Positions 1 through 9,800 of a stretch of 64,000 bases of DNA are shown here, piece after piece. The translations under genes and the position numbers were made by a program. Within the stretch, counting starts at the first letter, position 1. Each line of letters opens with the position of its first letter. The notes under the pieces are model-generated. The model worked only from the letters and a program-made list of their open reading frames with translations. It did no database searches and had not been told where the DNA came from. Source of the DNA: Rohdeia mirabilis (GTDB taxonomy: Bacteria > Planctomycetota > UBA1135 > GCA-002686595); the NCBI GenBank assembly GCA_007750655.1, contig CP036290.1, positions 682,001 to 746,000 of the forward strand, given 5' to 3'.

Positions 1-1640
1 CCCGGCGTCCCCAGGTCGGGCTGGAAGTAGTACAGCTGGTTCTCGTCGACCGCGCCGAGGGGGCCGGGGTACGAGCCGATGACCTCGGACGTCCCGTCCC
101 TCGAGTCGTACCAGCCGACCCAGCCACCGTCGTCCACGTCGGCCTGGGCGTAGGCCGAGCCGTTCTCGCAGGTCAGGACGGTCGGTGCGAGGGCCAGCAG
201 GTACTGGTTGGTGTTCGGTCCCACACGATGCACGCGCCCGGTCGAACCGGTCCGCATCAGCACGGCATCGACCGCACCCGTCGACGGGTCGGTGGTGACG
301 CCGATCGGTTCGAAGTGGTAGGGCGTCGCCTGGGAGGGCTGGATCGACCCGTCCGCTCCGACGAGGACCGCGTCGTAGCGGCCGTCCGGAGCGCGGTAGG
401 CGAGCGCGGCCTCGATGGGTCCCTCGGAGGAGTACACGCGCAGACCCGGGTCGGCGGCGACCGGGATCCCGAGGTCGACGGGGACCGGGAGGAGTTCGGT
501 CCCCGCACCGTCGGTACGGATCCGAAGATCGAGGGACCAGAGCGTGCCCTGGTGGGCGTAGTACAGCGAAGAGGCGCGACGGCGGAGGCCGAGCACCGGC
601 TCGTCGGTCACCGTGCTGCGAGCGACGCCGGCGTACTCGGACAGCAGCGAGGGGTCGAGCCGCACGGCCATGTTGTCCAGCACGATGCCCGTGTCGCGTG
701 CCTCCGACTGGACGAGTCCGAGGAGCATCAGGCGCTGTGCGCCTTCGACGTCCTTCAGGATCGGGATCCAACGCCAGCCGGTGGTGGGCCGCTGGGCGGC
801 GAAGGCGAGGCGTCGGTAGCAGGTCGACGAAGTGGACTCGACGACCGTGTCCAGCATGCCGTCGATCCTCTGCTGCGCGGCGTCGAACTCCAGGTCGCTC
901 GACGGCAGGGGCGTGTGCAGGCCGTCGAGTTCGAAGGACTGCCCGCTGACCACCAGTCGGTCGCCCTGGGCCGCGAGGTCGAAACGCAGCTCGCGTTCGA
1001 GGTCCCACAGGCTGTACGCGCCCTGGCGACGCGGCGAGATGAGGTAGGTGGACTGATCGGCGATGCCGACGCCGTCGCACGTCGGCGCGCCCGGAGGCGC
1101 CTGGACGACCGTGTTCACGCTCCAACGACCGACGAAGGGGACCTCGCCCGTTCCGTCCTGTCGGTACGCGCGCACCTGGTCGATCACGGTGCACCCGTCG
1201 CTCGATCGAACGTACTCGAGCTCGCCCTCGATGGTGTTCCCGTCGAGGGAGACCTCGAGCCCGGAGGACGCCATCGTCCAGGTCTCCGAGCCGTACTGCG
1301 CCGAACCGATCAGCCGGAGCGTGCGCCCGTCCACGAACACGGGGAAGGCGAAGACCTTGTCGCCCGACCGCAGACGCACCTCGAGCACGCCGAAGTTGTT
1401 GCGGATCTCGAGCGGGTAGGCGTCGAGCTCGAAGGTCGTGCCGTCGCAGATGCCCTCGCGCTCCAGGTTCCAGTGATCGGCGATGGTGGCGACGGTGACG
1501 GGCACGGTGATCGAGCCGCCACCGCCGCCGCCACCACCGCCGCTACAGGCGGCCAGGGGGAGCATGGCGGTGCAGGCGAGCACCGTGGCGGCGAGGCGCC
1601 CGCGGCGCTGGAACCGGTGGGGGGTGGACGGGGAGAGCAT
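1..1640 (-). CDS. Secreted lipoprotein of unknown function (C-terminus beyond window)
   Basis: The reading frame opens at an ATG at 1640 and runs without a stop off the left edge, giving at least 546 residues. The N-terminus has a basic stretch, a hydrophobic segment and a lipobox (PLAAC) with the acceptor Cys at residue 32. A run of about nine glycines follows, a common flexible linker in planctomycete lipoproteins. The rest is a beta-rich, secreted-looking sequence with no domain I recognise. It is divergent from the WD40 kinase, with 236 bp between them for the promoters. The export and lipid anchor are well supported; the function is unknown. The first ATG is preferred over one 25 codons later because it precedes the basic n-region of the signal peptide. 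Confidence 0.75.
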   Translation of the reverse strand, partial: MLSPSTPHRFQRRGRLAATVLACTAMLPLAACSGGGGGGGGGSITVPVTVATIADHWNLEREGICDGTTFELDAYPLEIRNNFGVLEVRLRSGDKVFAFPVFVDGRTLRLIGSAQYGSETWTMASSGLEVSLDGNTIEGELEYVRSSDGCTVIDQVRAYRQDGTGEVPFVGRWSVNTVVQAPPGAPTCDGVGIADQSTYLISPRRQGAYSLWDLERELRFDLAAQGDRLVVSGQSFELDGLHTPLPSSDLEFDAAQQRIDGMLDTVVESTSSTCYRRLAFAAQRPTTGWRWIPILKDVEGAQRLMLLGLVQSEARDTGIVLDNMAVRLDPSLLSEYAGVARSTVTDEPVLGLRRRASSLYYAHQGTLWSLDLRIRTDGAGTELLPVPVDLGIPVAADPGLRVYSSEGPIEAALAYRAPDGRYDAVLVGADGSIQPSQATPYHFEPIGVTTDPSTGAVDAVLMRTGSTGRVHRVGPNTNQYLLALAPTVLTCENGSAYAQADVDDGGWVGWYDSRDGTSEVIGSYPGPLGAVDENQLYYFQPDLGTP

Positions 1641-1876
1641 GGTCGTGGTCGTGGGTCGGATGCTGGCGGAGGGCGGAGCACGGGCGCTCCGTCGTCCAAC
1701 CGGACGCGGTCCTCGTCCAGCGGGCGCAGGATCCCCCGGCGGACGGGCGCCCGGTGCGTCGCAACGACCGGCCTGCACGTCGTTTGTGGCCGACGGGTGG
1801 GGCCCGTGTGCGCTCCCGACGTCCCCTCGACGTCCCGAAGCCGTCCGCTTCCGGGCGCGTACACTCCCCCCGCTCC

Positions 1877-4800
1877 ATGTCCGGCGACTCCCTCCCCCCC
1901 GATGCCACCGACGAGCGCGCGCGCTACGAGCGCCTGCACCGCCTCTTCGACGCAGCCCGAAACCTGACGCCCGACGCGCGTGCGGACTTCGCGGCCGAGT
2001 CCTGTGCGGGCGACGAGGAGCTGCGCGCGGAGCTGGAGAAGCTCATGGCGGCGATGGGGGACGCCGACGCGCCCTTCTCCGATGCCTCGCTCGATCGCGG
2101 TCGCGAACAGCTCGAGCGCCTGTTCGACACGCCCGACGAGATCGACGCGATGCCGGCGACGGACGCCGGCTGGCTGCCCGAGACGATCGGAGCCTACCGC
2201 GTGATCGATCGCATCGGTGCGGGCGGCATGGGCGTCGTCTACGAAGCCGAGCAGAGCAGTCCGCGGCGCCGCGTCGCGCTCAAGCTCATCCATCCGGGGC
2301 ACCTCACCACCGAGCGCGTCCAGCGTTTCGAGCGCGAGGCGCGCATCCTCGCACGCCTCTCGCACCCGGGCATCGCGCAGGTGTACGAAGCGGGCAGCTT
2401 CGACGCCGGGCGCGGCTCCCAACCGTTCTTCGCGATGGAGTTGGTCGACGGGGTCGACCTGCGCTCCTACGTCCGACGCGAGGGCCTCGACGACCGCGCG
2501 CGCATCGAGTTGATCGCCGCAGTCTGCGACGCCGTCCACCACGCGCACCGCGCCGGCATCGTGCACCGCGACCTCAAACCGGACAACGTGCTCGTCGACG
2601 CGTCGGGGCGCCCGAAGGTCCTCGACTTCGGTATCGCCTTCACGACCGAGAGCTCGACGCTGCTGTCCACGCTGGTCACCGAGGAGGGCCGCATCCTCGG
2701 CACCCTCGCGTACATGGCGCCGGAGCAGCTGCAGGGCTCGCAAGCGGAGATCACGCCGCGGACGGACGTCTACGCGTTGGGCGCGATGGCCTTCGAGCTC
2801 CTCGCGGGTGAACTGCCCGTCGACCCCACCGGGCTGTCGATCACCGCGGGGATCCAGCTCGTCGCCAGCGCGGAGCCCAAGCGTGCCGGCGCGGTCCGGC
2901 GGGTCCTGCGCGGGGATCTCGACACGATCCTGGGCAAGGCGCTCGAGAAGGAGCCGCCGCGTCGCTACGAGTCCGCCGAGGCTCTCGCGGCCGACCTGCG
3001 CCGTCACCTGGCCGACCAGCCGATCGCCGCGCGCCCACCGAGCACCGCGTACCGCGTGCACAAGTTCGCCAGGCGCCACAAGGGCGTGGTCGCCGCACTC
3101 GTCGCCCTCGCGCTCGGCGTCGTCACGTCCACCGCCCTCGCGATCCTCGCCGACGAACGGCGTCGCGAGGCCGACGCGCTGGGCGCGGAGCTCGACACGA
3201 GTCTGTACCTGGCGCAGATGCAGCTCGCCTCCGACGTCGCGTTCGAGCCCTCGAGCGCACCTCGCATTCGTGAGACGATCGCGCCGTGGAACCCGCGCGA
3301 CGGCGCCGCCGACCGTCGAGGCTTCGAGTGGTACATGCTCGATCGACTGACGCGCGCCGACGAGACGGTGCTCGATCGCGGTGAGCGTCTGACGGCGCTG
3401 CGTTGGCATCCGAGTCGCGACCTCTTCGTCACCGGCGAGCGCGATGCGGCGGTCTACGACGGGGACGTCGGAGCGTTCGTCGCGAACCTCGGCAACGCGT
3501 TCGACGTGCACGAGATCGCCTGGAGCCCGAGCGGCGACGTCGTGGCGCTCACCGGACCCTTCGAGGTCGCGATCTACGAGACGGACACCTGGGAGCAGAT
3601 CGCGCTGTACACGACGAACACCGAGGGACTGGGTCTGGCCTGGCATCCGAGCGGCGCCCACCTGCTCGTGACGGGGCGCGACGGAACGGTGCGTCGGCTC
3701 GACCGCGGGACCTGGGAGCTCGAGCTCGTGCACGAGGACCGCTATCTCTACGGTCACGAGGGGCTGTGCAGCTTCCACCCTTCGGGCGCGTACCTGGTCG
3801 TGACCACGGACCGTGCCAACGCCGCGCAGGCCTTCGACGCGACGACGTTCGAGGCCGGACCCATCCTGCCGTTCGCCGCGGACATCTCGATCAACATCAC
3901 GCGGATCCAGTTCTCACCGAGTGGCGATCGCATCGCCGTCGCTGGCTCGCGGGGGACGGTCGAGATCTTCGCGACCGGTGAACCGGACGACGCGGACTGG
4001 AAGCTCCTGCAGCTTCTCGAAGGCCACGATCAGCGCGTCGTCGACGTGATGTGGAGCGCGGACGGTTCGCGGCTCGCGACCAGTAGCGCGGACCGTTCGG
4101 TCCAGGTCTTCGACACCGCGACAGGTCGGCGCCTCGAGCTGAAGAGGGGGCACGCGGCAAGCGTCGACGCCATCGACTGGCGCCCGTCGGACGGCGTGCT
4201 CGCGAGCGCGTCGCTCGACGGCACCGTGCGGTTGTGGGAGTCCACATCGACCCCCGCGCAGTGGTTCGTGCCGGGTCGCGAGGGCGCCTGGACTTCCGAA
4301 GCGGCGATCGCCTTCGGGCCGGACGACGACTGGATCGCCGTGGACACGGGCCTCGGGACCGAGCTGCGGGCCATCGTGGGCGGCCGCGTCTCGCCGGCGC
4401 GCGAGATCCATTCGGGGTCGTTCGTGGAGTGGCGCGACGACGGCCGCTACCTCGCCTGGTACTCGGGCGAGCATCTCGTCGTGTACGACTGGGAACACGA
4501 CCGCGAGCACGCTCGCCGTTGGGTCGGCGCCGCCACGGCCTACGGCGCGCACATCGCGTGGAATCCCTGGCGACCGGAGGTGATCGCCCTCGGCGGCGCG
4601 ATCCACCTGCGTCTCGTCGAGGTGCCGGACGAGGTCGGCGCCGAGCCGGTCGAACGCAAGTTGCCCCTGGAGGCCGGGATCGTTCGCGACGTGGACTGGA
4701 TCCGCGGTGGTGCGCAACTCCTCGTCGCGTCGACGAACGGCGCGACCGGATCGACCTCCATCGTCCACCTCGACGACGGCGACCGGATCGAGCCCGGACC

Positions 4801-5185
4801 GAGCCTCGGGAACGTGGATCCGCTCGACGTGGACGTGTCCCCCGACGGTCGGCACGCGGCCTTCGCGTTGGACAACGGGACGGTGCGAGTCCTGGCGATC
4901 GAGGATTGGAGCGAGGTCCACGTCCTCGCGGGGCACACGAACCGCGTGCGCTGCGTGGCCTACTCGCCCGACGGCGCGCGCCTGGCCACGGGGAGCGGTG
5001 ACCGGTCGCTGCGGCTGTGGGACGCGCGCAGCGGTCGGCTCGCCGCCACCTTCACGTTCGACACCGGCGTTCGCAATCTCGCGTGGAGCCACGACGGCGG
5101 CCAGCTGGTGGTGATGGGGGACGACACGTCGATCCGACTCTTCGACGCCCGACCGAAGGCCGCCGGAGCGGTGCGCGGGCGCTGA
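1877..5185 (+). CDS. Membrane serine/threonine protein kinase with C-terminal WD40 repeats
   Basis: The protein has 1102 residues. Residues 1-100 are the short helical region found ahead of many planctomycete and myxobacterial kinases. The kinase domain spans about 104-365, with the glycine loop [14 protein letters not shown] near 230, DFG near 250 and MAPEQ in the activation segment. One transmembrane helix lies near 405-425. The remaining ~600 residues form roughly ten WD40-type repeats, ending in blades with clear LRLWDARSG motifs. The layout is a cytoplasmic kinase with a beta-propeller that would sit outside the membrane if the helix spans once. An in-frame upstream start at 1754 exists but would add arginine-rich sequence unlike the family. 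The gene converges on a sigma-factor gene 12 bp away. Substrates cannot be told from sequence. Confidence 0.93.
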   Translation: MSGDSLPPDATDERARYERLHRLFDAARNLTPDARADFAAESCAGDEELRAELEKLMAAMGDADAPFSDASLDRGREQLERLFDTPDEIDAMPATDAGWLPETIGAYRVIDRIGAGGMGVVYEAEQSSPRRRVALKLIHPGHLTTERVQRFEREARILARLSHPGIAQVYEAGSFDAGRGSQPFFAMELVDGVDLRSYVRREGLDDRARIELIAAVCDAVHHAHRAGIVHRDLKPDNVLVDASGRPKVLDFGIAFTTESSTLLSTLVTEEGRILGTLAYMAPEQLQGSQAEITPRTDVYALGAMAFELLAGELPVDPTGLSITAGIQLVASAEPKRAGAVRRVLRGDLDTILGKALEKEPPRRYESAEALAADLRRHLADQPIAARPPSTAYRVHKFARRHKGVVAALVALALGVVTSTALAILADERRREADALGAELDTSLYLAQMQLASDVAFEPSSAPRIRETIAPWNPRDGAADRRGFEWYMLDRLTRADETVLDRGERLTALRWHPSRDLFVTGERDAAVYDGDVGAFVANLGNAFDVHEIAWSPSGDVVALTGPFEVAIYETDTWEQIALYTTNTEGLGLAWHPSGAHLLVTGRDGTVRRLDRGTWELELVHEDRYLYGHEGLCSFHPSGAYLVVTTDRANAAQAFDATTFEAGPILPFAADISINITRIQFSPSGDRIAVAGSRGTVEIFATGEPDDADWKLLQLLEGHDQRVVDVMWSADGSRLATSSADRSVQVFDTATGRRLELKRGHAASVDAIDWRPSDGVLASASLDGTVRLWESTSTPAQWFVPGREGAWTSEAAIAFGPDDDWIAVDTGLGTELRAIVGGRVSPAREIHSGSFVEWRDDGRYLAWYSGEHLVVYDWEHDREHARRWVGAATAYGAHIAWNPWRPEVIALGGAIHLRLVEVPDEVGAEPVERKLPLEAGIVRDVDWIRGGAQLLVASTNGATGSTSIVHLDDGDRIEPGPSLGNVDPLDVDVSPDGRHAAFALDNGTVRVLAIEDWSEVHVLAGHTNRVRCVAYSPDGARLATGSGDRSLRLWDARSGRLAATFTFDTGVRNLAWSHDGGQLVVMGDDTSIRLFDARPKAAGAVRGR

Positions 5186-5197
5186 GCGCTCGCCGCG

Positions 5198-5788
5198 TCA
5201 GGCCAACTGACTGCGCAGCCAGGCCTTCGCCATCGCCCAGTCCGAGTCGACCGAGCGCGGCGACACCCCCAACTCCTCGGCCGTCTCGTCGATCGACAGG
5301 CCGCTGAAGAGGCGCAGCTCGGCCACTCGGCCGTGGCGTTCGTTGAGCGTCGTCAGCCGCTCCAGGCAGTCGTCGAGCGCGACCATGTCGACCGCTTCCC
5401 CCTCGCGCCGGGCGAGCGAAACGTCGAGCGTCACGCGACTGTTTCCGCCTCCGCGCTTCTGTGCCAGCTTGCCGCGAGCGTGGTCGGCGACGATCTGGCG
5501 CATCGCCATGCCCGCCACGACGAAGAAGTGGCGGCGGTCCTCGATGGAGCGCAGGTTGCCGGCGAGCTTCAACCAGGCCTCGTGGACGAGCGCCGTGGGC
5601 TGGAGGGTGTGCCCCCGGCGCTGGTCCGAGAAGATCGCGCCCGCGAGCTGCCGCAGCTCGGGATAGACGTGCTCGAGGAGCCGCTCGAGAGCGCTCGTGT
5701 CGCCCTTCTTCAGCTCGACGAGACAGGCGTCGACGGCACTGTGGCCGCCGAACTCGGGCGCGATTCCTGTCTCGGGGTCGATGGTCAT
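5198..5788 (-). CDS. ECF-type RNA polymerase sigma factor (TIGR02999-like)
   Basis: This is a 196-residue sigma-70 family protein. Region 2 lies at about 20-95 (VYPELRQLAG, then TALVHEAWLKL and a histidine-rich FFVVAGMAMRQI stretch). Region 4 lies at about 135-190 and has the helix-turn-helix sequence LSIDETAEELGVSPRSVDSD. This form with TALVHEAWLKL belongs to the planctomycete and acidobacterial TIGR02999 group. It redirects RNA polymerase to a dedicated promoter set. The start at 5788 is chosen because conserved region 2 follows shortly after; the frame stays open upstream without resemblance to the family. It converges on the WD40 kinase and is divergent from another ECF gene. ECF genes of this class are often found near such kinases, so kinase-dependent control is possible but not shown. 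Confidence 0.92.
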   Translation of the reverse strand: MTIDPETGIAPEFGGHSAVDACLVELKKGDTSALERLLEHVYPELRQLAGAIFSDQRRGHTLQPTALVHEAWLKLAGNLRSIEDRRHFFVVAGMAMRQIVADHARGKLAQKRGGGNSRVTLDVSLARREGEAVDMVALDDCLERLTTLNERHGRVAELRLFSGLSIDETAEELGVSPRSVDSDWAMAKAWLRSQLA

Positions 5789-5969
5789 GGGTCTCTTCGA
5801 GGATAGCCCGCCGTCGCCCCTCGGGTCGATTCGGCTCCACCCGCGACGCCGCGACGTTCGCACGGAGGCCTGGGGCGATCGCGGGGGCTCGGTCCGGGTG
5901 GGGCGGGCCCTGGAATTTCGGCCTTTCTCCTCAGCGTTGCGCGGCCCGAGCGCGTCAGCCTCGTGAGCG

Positions 5970-6590
5970 ATGGTTGATCCCCACGGACCAGCGTCGGACC
6001 GGTCCGAGAGGGCCGGAGTCGATCCGGAACTCCTCGAGGCCCTCGCGGCCCGCGAGCCGCGAGCGATCGAGCGCTGGTACCGCGCGGAGCATCCGCGGGT
6101 CTGGCGCACGTGCCTGGGCCTGGTGGCCGACCCCGCGGAGGCGGACGACCTCGCTCAGGACGCCATGCTGAAACTCGCCGACCGACTCGACCGCCGCGAC
6201 CCCGCGGTGCCCTACGCCGCCTGGCGGACGAAGGTGGTCGTGAACCTGTGCCGCGATCGGCGCCGTCGGATCGACGCGCGCCGCCGGGCCGAGGAGGCGG
6301 GCGCGAGCGAACGTCCCGAGCTGCCGCTGCCCGATCCGAGCGAGATCGCGTCCCAGGCCGAGCTCCAACAGATCGTGCGTGACGTGCTGCAGCGGCTTCC
6401 CGAGCGCGAGCGCGAGGCCTTCGTGCTGCGCGAGCTCGAGCAGTTCACCACGGCCGAGGTGGCCCTGGCGATGGAGGTGGGGGAGAGCACGGTGCGGTCG
6501 CTGACGACCCTGGCACGCCGCCGGCTGCGCGAGCTGCTCGAACCGCGACTGGCGGGGCGATCCACCGACTCGGGAGGCGAACGTGGCTGA
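5970..6590 (+). CDS. ECF-type RNA polymerase sigma factor
   Basis: This is a 206-residue sigma-70 family protein. Region 2 includes DPAEADDLAQDAMLKLADRL and the helix PYAAWRTKVVVNLCRDRRRR, at about 50-105. Region 4 at about 130-190 has LPEREREAFVLRELEQFT followed by the helix-turn-helix AEVALAMEVGESTVRSL. The stop overlaps the GTG start of the next gene by 8 bp, and that gene overlaps the third by 4 bp, so the three are probably translated together. A co-transcribed single-helix membrane protein directly after an ECF gene is the usual place for an anti-sigma factor. The gene is divergent from a second ECF gene, with 181 bp between the starts. Confidence 0.93.
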   Translation: MVDPHGPASDRSERAGVDPELLEALAAREPRAIERWYRAEHPRVWRTCLGLVADPAEADDLAQDAMLKLADRLDRRDPAVPYAAWRTKVVVNLCRDRRRRIDARRRAEEAGASERPELPLPDPSEIASQAELQQIVRDVLQRLPEREREAFVLRELEQFTTAEVALAMEVGESTVRSLTTLARRRLRELLEPRLAGRSTDSGGERG

Positions 6591-7110
6591 CCGACGCGAT
6601 CCCATCGACGACCTGCGCGCCCTGTGGGCCGAGCTCGAGACGCCCGAACCCGACCACAGCGACGCGCCGCGCGACGAACGTTCCGGAGCGGCCGTCGACT
6701 GGCTGCGCGCGACCTGGGACCAGCTCGAAGCGCCTCCCGTCGAAGTGCCGTTCGTGCTGCGTCGGCGCCGCGTCGTGCGCACGGCGGCGCTCCTGGCCGT
6801 CGCCGCCGCTCTGCTCGCCGGTCTGTCGATCCTGCTGAGCGGTCCGCGGGCGACGGACGTGGCGCCCGCGGTGCCCGACGGGCCGCGCCTCGCCGAAGCC
6901 GGGCCGGGCGACGACTCCGTGCACACCGCCGCCGAGCGCGACGACCGCGTGCTCGACGTGTTTCCCGACGACGACAGGACTCGCACCGAGATCGACGCTG
7001 GAGGGCGACTCACGCTGAGTCGCGGCAGCGTCCAACTGGTGTGGGTCGAACCGAACGAGAGTCCTTCCACAGACCCCGCGCCCCGGCGCGAGAACCAAGA
7101 GAACCGATGA
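6583..7110 (+). CDS. Single-pass membrane protein, candidate anti-sigma factor
   Basis: The 175-residue product starts at a GTG inside the end of the sigma gene. It has a cytoplasmic N-terminal region of about 60 residues, an arginine stop (LRRRRVVR) and one transmembrane helix at about 66-88. An acidic tail of about 85 residues would lie outside the membrane. The N-terminal part contains the same short motif twice, LRALWAELETPEP at about 11-23 and LRATWDQLEAPPV at about 41-53. It has no recognisable zinc-binding anti-sigma (ZAS) HxxxCxxC motif. The position between an ECF sigma gene and an exported protein, and the topology, suggest a membrane regulator of that sigma. This is inference from context; there is no direct family match. 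Confidence 0.7.
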   Translation: MADRRDPIDDLRALWAELETPEPDHSDAPRDERSGAAVDWLRATWDQLEAPPVEVPFVLRRRRVVRTAALLAVAAALLAGLSILLSGPRATDVAPAVPDGPRLAEAGPGDDSVHTAAERDDRVLDVFPDDDRTRTEIDAGGRLTLSRGSVQLVWVEPNESPSTDPAPRRENQENR

Positions 7111-8177
7111 CGAACCTGACTTTCGCCCTGCCGACGACCCTGCTCGGGGCCCTCTGCTTCTTCAACGCACCCGCCATGGAGCCGGTGTCCATCGCCCCCC
7201 AGGAGGCGAAGAACCGCCTGACCCAGGACCAGGAGGCCGTCGACGAAGTGTCCGTGGCCTACTTCCAGCCGCAGAACATGGATGCGGGCCGCCTGTCGTC
7301 GCTCGCCCAGCGGCTGATCTTCTCGGCCGGCGTGGTCGGCGACGTCCAGGGCAGCGGCATGTTCCAAGCCGTCACCTTCGAGACACTCGGCTCGACGATC
7401 CTGGTCGCCGCCGAGGCCGACCTGATGGAACGCGTGCTCGGTCTGCTGCGCGACCTCGACGACGGCGATACGACCGCGCGCGGGGACGGCTCCAACGATG
7501 CGACGCGGGTCACGACCTTCCAGTACCGACTGCGGTTCGCCTCGCCCGGCGTGGCCGAAGTGGCCCTGCGCCCCTTCATGAACTTCGGCGCGCGCACCCA
7601 GGGCTTCGGCAGCGTCCCCGACGCGCCGACCAGCGTCACGATCGAGTACGAGACCGGCTCGGTGATCGTGCGCGAGACGGTGCCGATGATCGCTGAGATC
7701 CGCCGCGTGCTCGAGCAGATCGACCAGCCCGAACCCCAGGTGCGCATGACCTACTACCTGGTTCGCGGCGTCGACGCGGAGACGATGGAGTCCGAGGGGA
7801 TCGAGTCCGCCGACCTCGACCAGGGGCTGCCGGCCGACCTGGTTCGCGATCTCGGTGCGATCCTGCCGGTCGAGGGCTTCCAGACCCTCTCGTTCGGGGT
7901 CCTTCAGGGCGACGCGATGGCGGAACGCCAGGTCACGGACACGCTCGCGGACGGCTCGCAGTTCATGCTCGGGCTGCAGCCGACGACGTTCGACCGCGAG
8001 TCGGGAGTGCTCGGCCTCGAGCAGATGAACTTCGAGTTCAACCAACAACGATCGACTGGTGGGTTCGACATGAAGCGCTTCAGGACCAGCGCTCAGCTCG
8101 AGCCTGGTCGCTTCACGGTCCTGGGGGGCGTCGGCGCCACGCCGGTCTTCCTCGTGCTGCACATGCAGCGCATGTGA
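7107..8177 (+). CDS. Exported protein with secretin N-domain-like repeats
   Basis: The 356-residue protein starts at an ATG overlapping the previous stop (ATGA). It begins with a hydrophobic export signal (about residues 1-24). Two segments, about 45-115 and 125-205, look like the short alpha/beta N-domains of type II/III secretins. The sequence SVTIEYETGSVIVRETVPMI followed by VLEQIDQPEPQV is typical of the point where secretin N-domains count and end. No secretin gate or barrel region follows; the C-terminal ~150 residues are of unknown fold. It could be a periplasmic adaptor or sensor. Co-translation with a sigma factor and a one-helix membrane protein suggests a signalling chain from the envelope to transcription, comparable in layout to FecI-FecR-FecA, though homology to those is not claimed. 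Confidence 0.72.
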   Translation: MTNLTFALPTTLLGALCFFNAPAMEPVSIAPQEAKNRLTQDQEAVDEVSVAYFQPQNMDAGRLSSLAQRLIFSAGVVGDVQGSGMFQAVTFETLGSTILVAAEADLMERVLGLLRDLDDGDTTARGDGSNDATRVTTFQYRLRFASPGVAEVALRPFMNFGARTQGFGSVPDAPTSVTIEYETGSVIVRETVPMIAEIRRVLEQIDQPEPQVRMTYYLVRGVDAETMESEGIESADLDQGLPADLVRDLGAILPVEGFQTLSFGVLQGDAMAERQVTDTLADGSQFMLGLQPTTFDRESGVLGLEQMNFEFNQQRSTGGFDMKRFRTSAQLEPGRFTVLGGVGATPVFLVLHMQRM

Positions 8178-8225
8178 TCCGCGGGAGGGCCCGCACCGGA
8201 ACGGACTCTCGTCCTCGACGAGAAG

Positions 8226-8258
8226 GGCCGACCGATCGGAGGTGTGCTCCGGTCGGCC
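8226..8258 (+). terminator. GC-rich hairpin after the ECF operon
   Basis: A perfect 9-bp inverted repeat (GGCCGACCG at 8226-8234, CGGTCGGCC at 8250-8258) encloses 15 nt that can extend the stem by a few further pairs. It lies 48 bp after the stop at 8177 and 80 bp before mgtE. No U-tract follows, so intrinsic termination is a guess based on position. Confidence 0.45.
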
Positions 8259-8338
8259 GGCCCGCTCCGTTCTCGACGGCGTGCCGGCAACCGCGAGTCG
8301 TCGCTGGTGCGAACCACGGCGCCGCGTAGGATCGCGGC

Positions 8339-9790
8339 GTGGACTTCGATCCCGAGCAGCGACCGGCCCAGAAGGAGGAGCCCGACGTCACCGTCGTGGC
8401 CGAAGGTCCGCCGCCCGCGTTCGACGCGGAAGCCGAGGTGGAGCGCGACGAGCCGTGGAAACGCGCCGCCGAACTCGTCGACGCGTCCGACAGACTGGGC
8501 CTGGCGGAGTTCCTCGAGGCCAGCGACCCCAGCGACCTGTCGCGCACGATCGAGCGCCTCGACCGCGACCGGCGCGGGCGCCTGCTCGACGTCCTCGGCC
8601 CCGAGGCGTCGGCCGAGCTCATGGACCAGCTCGTCGACGCCCAGTGCGGTGAGTTGCTCGAGGCCGCCGAGCCCTCCGTGGCGGCGGGCGTGCTCGAGCA
8701 GATGCCGTCGGACGAACAGGCCGACCTCATCGCCGCGCTGGATCCGGAGGACGCCGTGGCAGTCCTGGCCGAGTTGCCCGCCGACGTGGCGCGATTGGCC
8801 GAGGAGATCGCGGGCTTCTCGCCCGACTCCGCCGGCGGCCTGATGAACACGGACATCGTGTCGTTCCGCCAGTCCACGGACGCCGGCTCGGTCGTGTCGG
8901 ACCTGCGGCGCCGCGCCGACCAGGTCGAGGACGATTCGATCCAGTACATCTACGTCACGGACGGCGACGGGCGCTTGACCGGCGTGTTGCGCCTGCGCGA
9001 CCTCCTGCTGTCGCCGTCGTGGCGCACGCTCGAGGACTTCATGATCCGCTCACCGCTCGCGGTGCAGACCGGAGCGAGTCTCGACGAACTGCTCGACGTC
9101 TTCGACGCGCGCGCCTACCTCGGTGTCCCGGTCGTCGACGACGTCGGGGTGCTGCGCGGCGTGGTCCAGCGCGCGGACGTGCAGGAAGCCTCCGGCGAGC
9201 GTTCCGAGCGTGATCACCGCCGTTCCCAGGGCATCATCGACGAGGAGCTGCGTTCGATGCGGCTCGTCGATCGTTCGCGCAGCCGATTGGCGTGGTTGAG
9301 CGTCAACATCCTGCTCAACATCCTGGCCGCGAGCATCATCGCTGCGCACCAGGACACGCTCGAGGCCGTGATCGCACTGGCGGTGTTCCTCCCGATCATC
9401 TCCGACATGAGCGGCTGTTCGGGCAATCAGGCCGTCGCGGTCTCGATGCGCGAACTGGCGCTCGGAGCGATCAAGCCCAAGGACGTCCTGTGGGTCTGGC
9501 GCAAGGAGGTGCAGGTCGGACTCATCAACGGCGCCGCGCTGGGTCTGTTGATCGGTGCGGTGGCCTGGATCTGGAAGGGCAACGCGTGGCTGGGCCTGGT
9601 GGTCGGCGCCGCGCTCTCGATCAACACCGTGATCGCCGTCTCCGTGGGCGGCGCGGTGCCGCTCGTGCTCAAGCGCTTCGGCAAGGACCCCGCCCTGGCG
9701 TCGGGACCGATCCTGACGACGGTCACCGACATGTGCGGCTTCCTGTTGGTGCTGTCGATCGCCAGCGCGCTGATGCCGCACCTGATCTGA
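8339..9790 (+). CDS. mgtE: Magnesium transporter MgtE
   Basis: The 483-residue protein has the full MgtE layout. A helical N-domain of superhelical repeats lies at about 40-160 and a CBS-domain pair at about 165-285. Then come a linking helix and a C-terminal membrane domain of about five helices at 310-483. The membrane domain carries the pore motif region SDMSGCSGNQAVAVSMREL and a conserved late helix around TTVTDMCGFLLVL. MgtE dimers pass Mg2+ through the inner membrane, and the cytoplasmic N and CBS domains close the pore when Mg2+ is high. The start is the GTG at 8339, since no in-frame ATG precedes the N-domain. No M-box riboswitch is visible in the 161-bp leader. It converges on the asparaginase gene 10 bp away. 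Confidence 0.95.
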   Translation: MDFDPEQRPAQKEEPDVTVVAEGPPPAFDAEAEVERDEPWKRAAELVDASDRLGLAEFLEASDPSDLSRTIERLDRDRRGRLLDVLGPEASAELMDQLVDAQCGELLEAAEPSVAAGVLEQMPSDEQADLIAALDPEDAVAVLAELPADVARLAEEIAGFSPDSAGGLMNTDIVSFRQSTDAGSVVSDLRRRADQVEDDSIQYIYVTDGDGRLTGVLRLRDLLLSPSWRTLEDFMIRSPLAVQTGASLDELLDVFDARAYLGVPVVDDVGVLRGVVQRADVQEASGERSERDHRRSQGIIDEELRSMRLVDRSRSRLAWLSVNILLNILAASIIAAHQDTLEAVIALAVFLPIISDMSGCSGNQAVAVSMRELALGAIKPKDVLWVWRKEVQVGLINGAALGLLIGAVAWIWKGNAWLGLVVGAALSINTVIAVSVGGAVPLVLKRFGKDPALASGPILTTVTDMCGFLLVLSIASALMPHLI

Positions 9791-9800
9791 GGTCGCGACG

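Noticed and set aside
1310..3778. An 822-codon open frame on the minus strand
   Set aside because: It is antisense to the WD40 kinase, which has all kinase motifs, and its composition is that of a shadow frame.
5955..8162. A 735-codon minus-strand frame opposite the ECF operon
   Set aside because: The plus-strand genes have sigma-factor motifs and coupled overlaps; this frame has neither domains nor natural composition.
8178..8338. A magnesium riboswitch (M-box) ahead of mgtE
   Set aside because: The leader is only 161 bp, contains one plain hairpin close to the upstream gene, and shows none of the conserved M-box features I could recognise.
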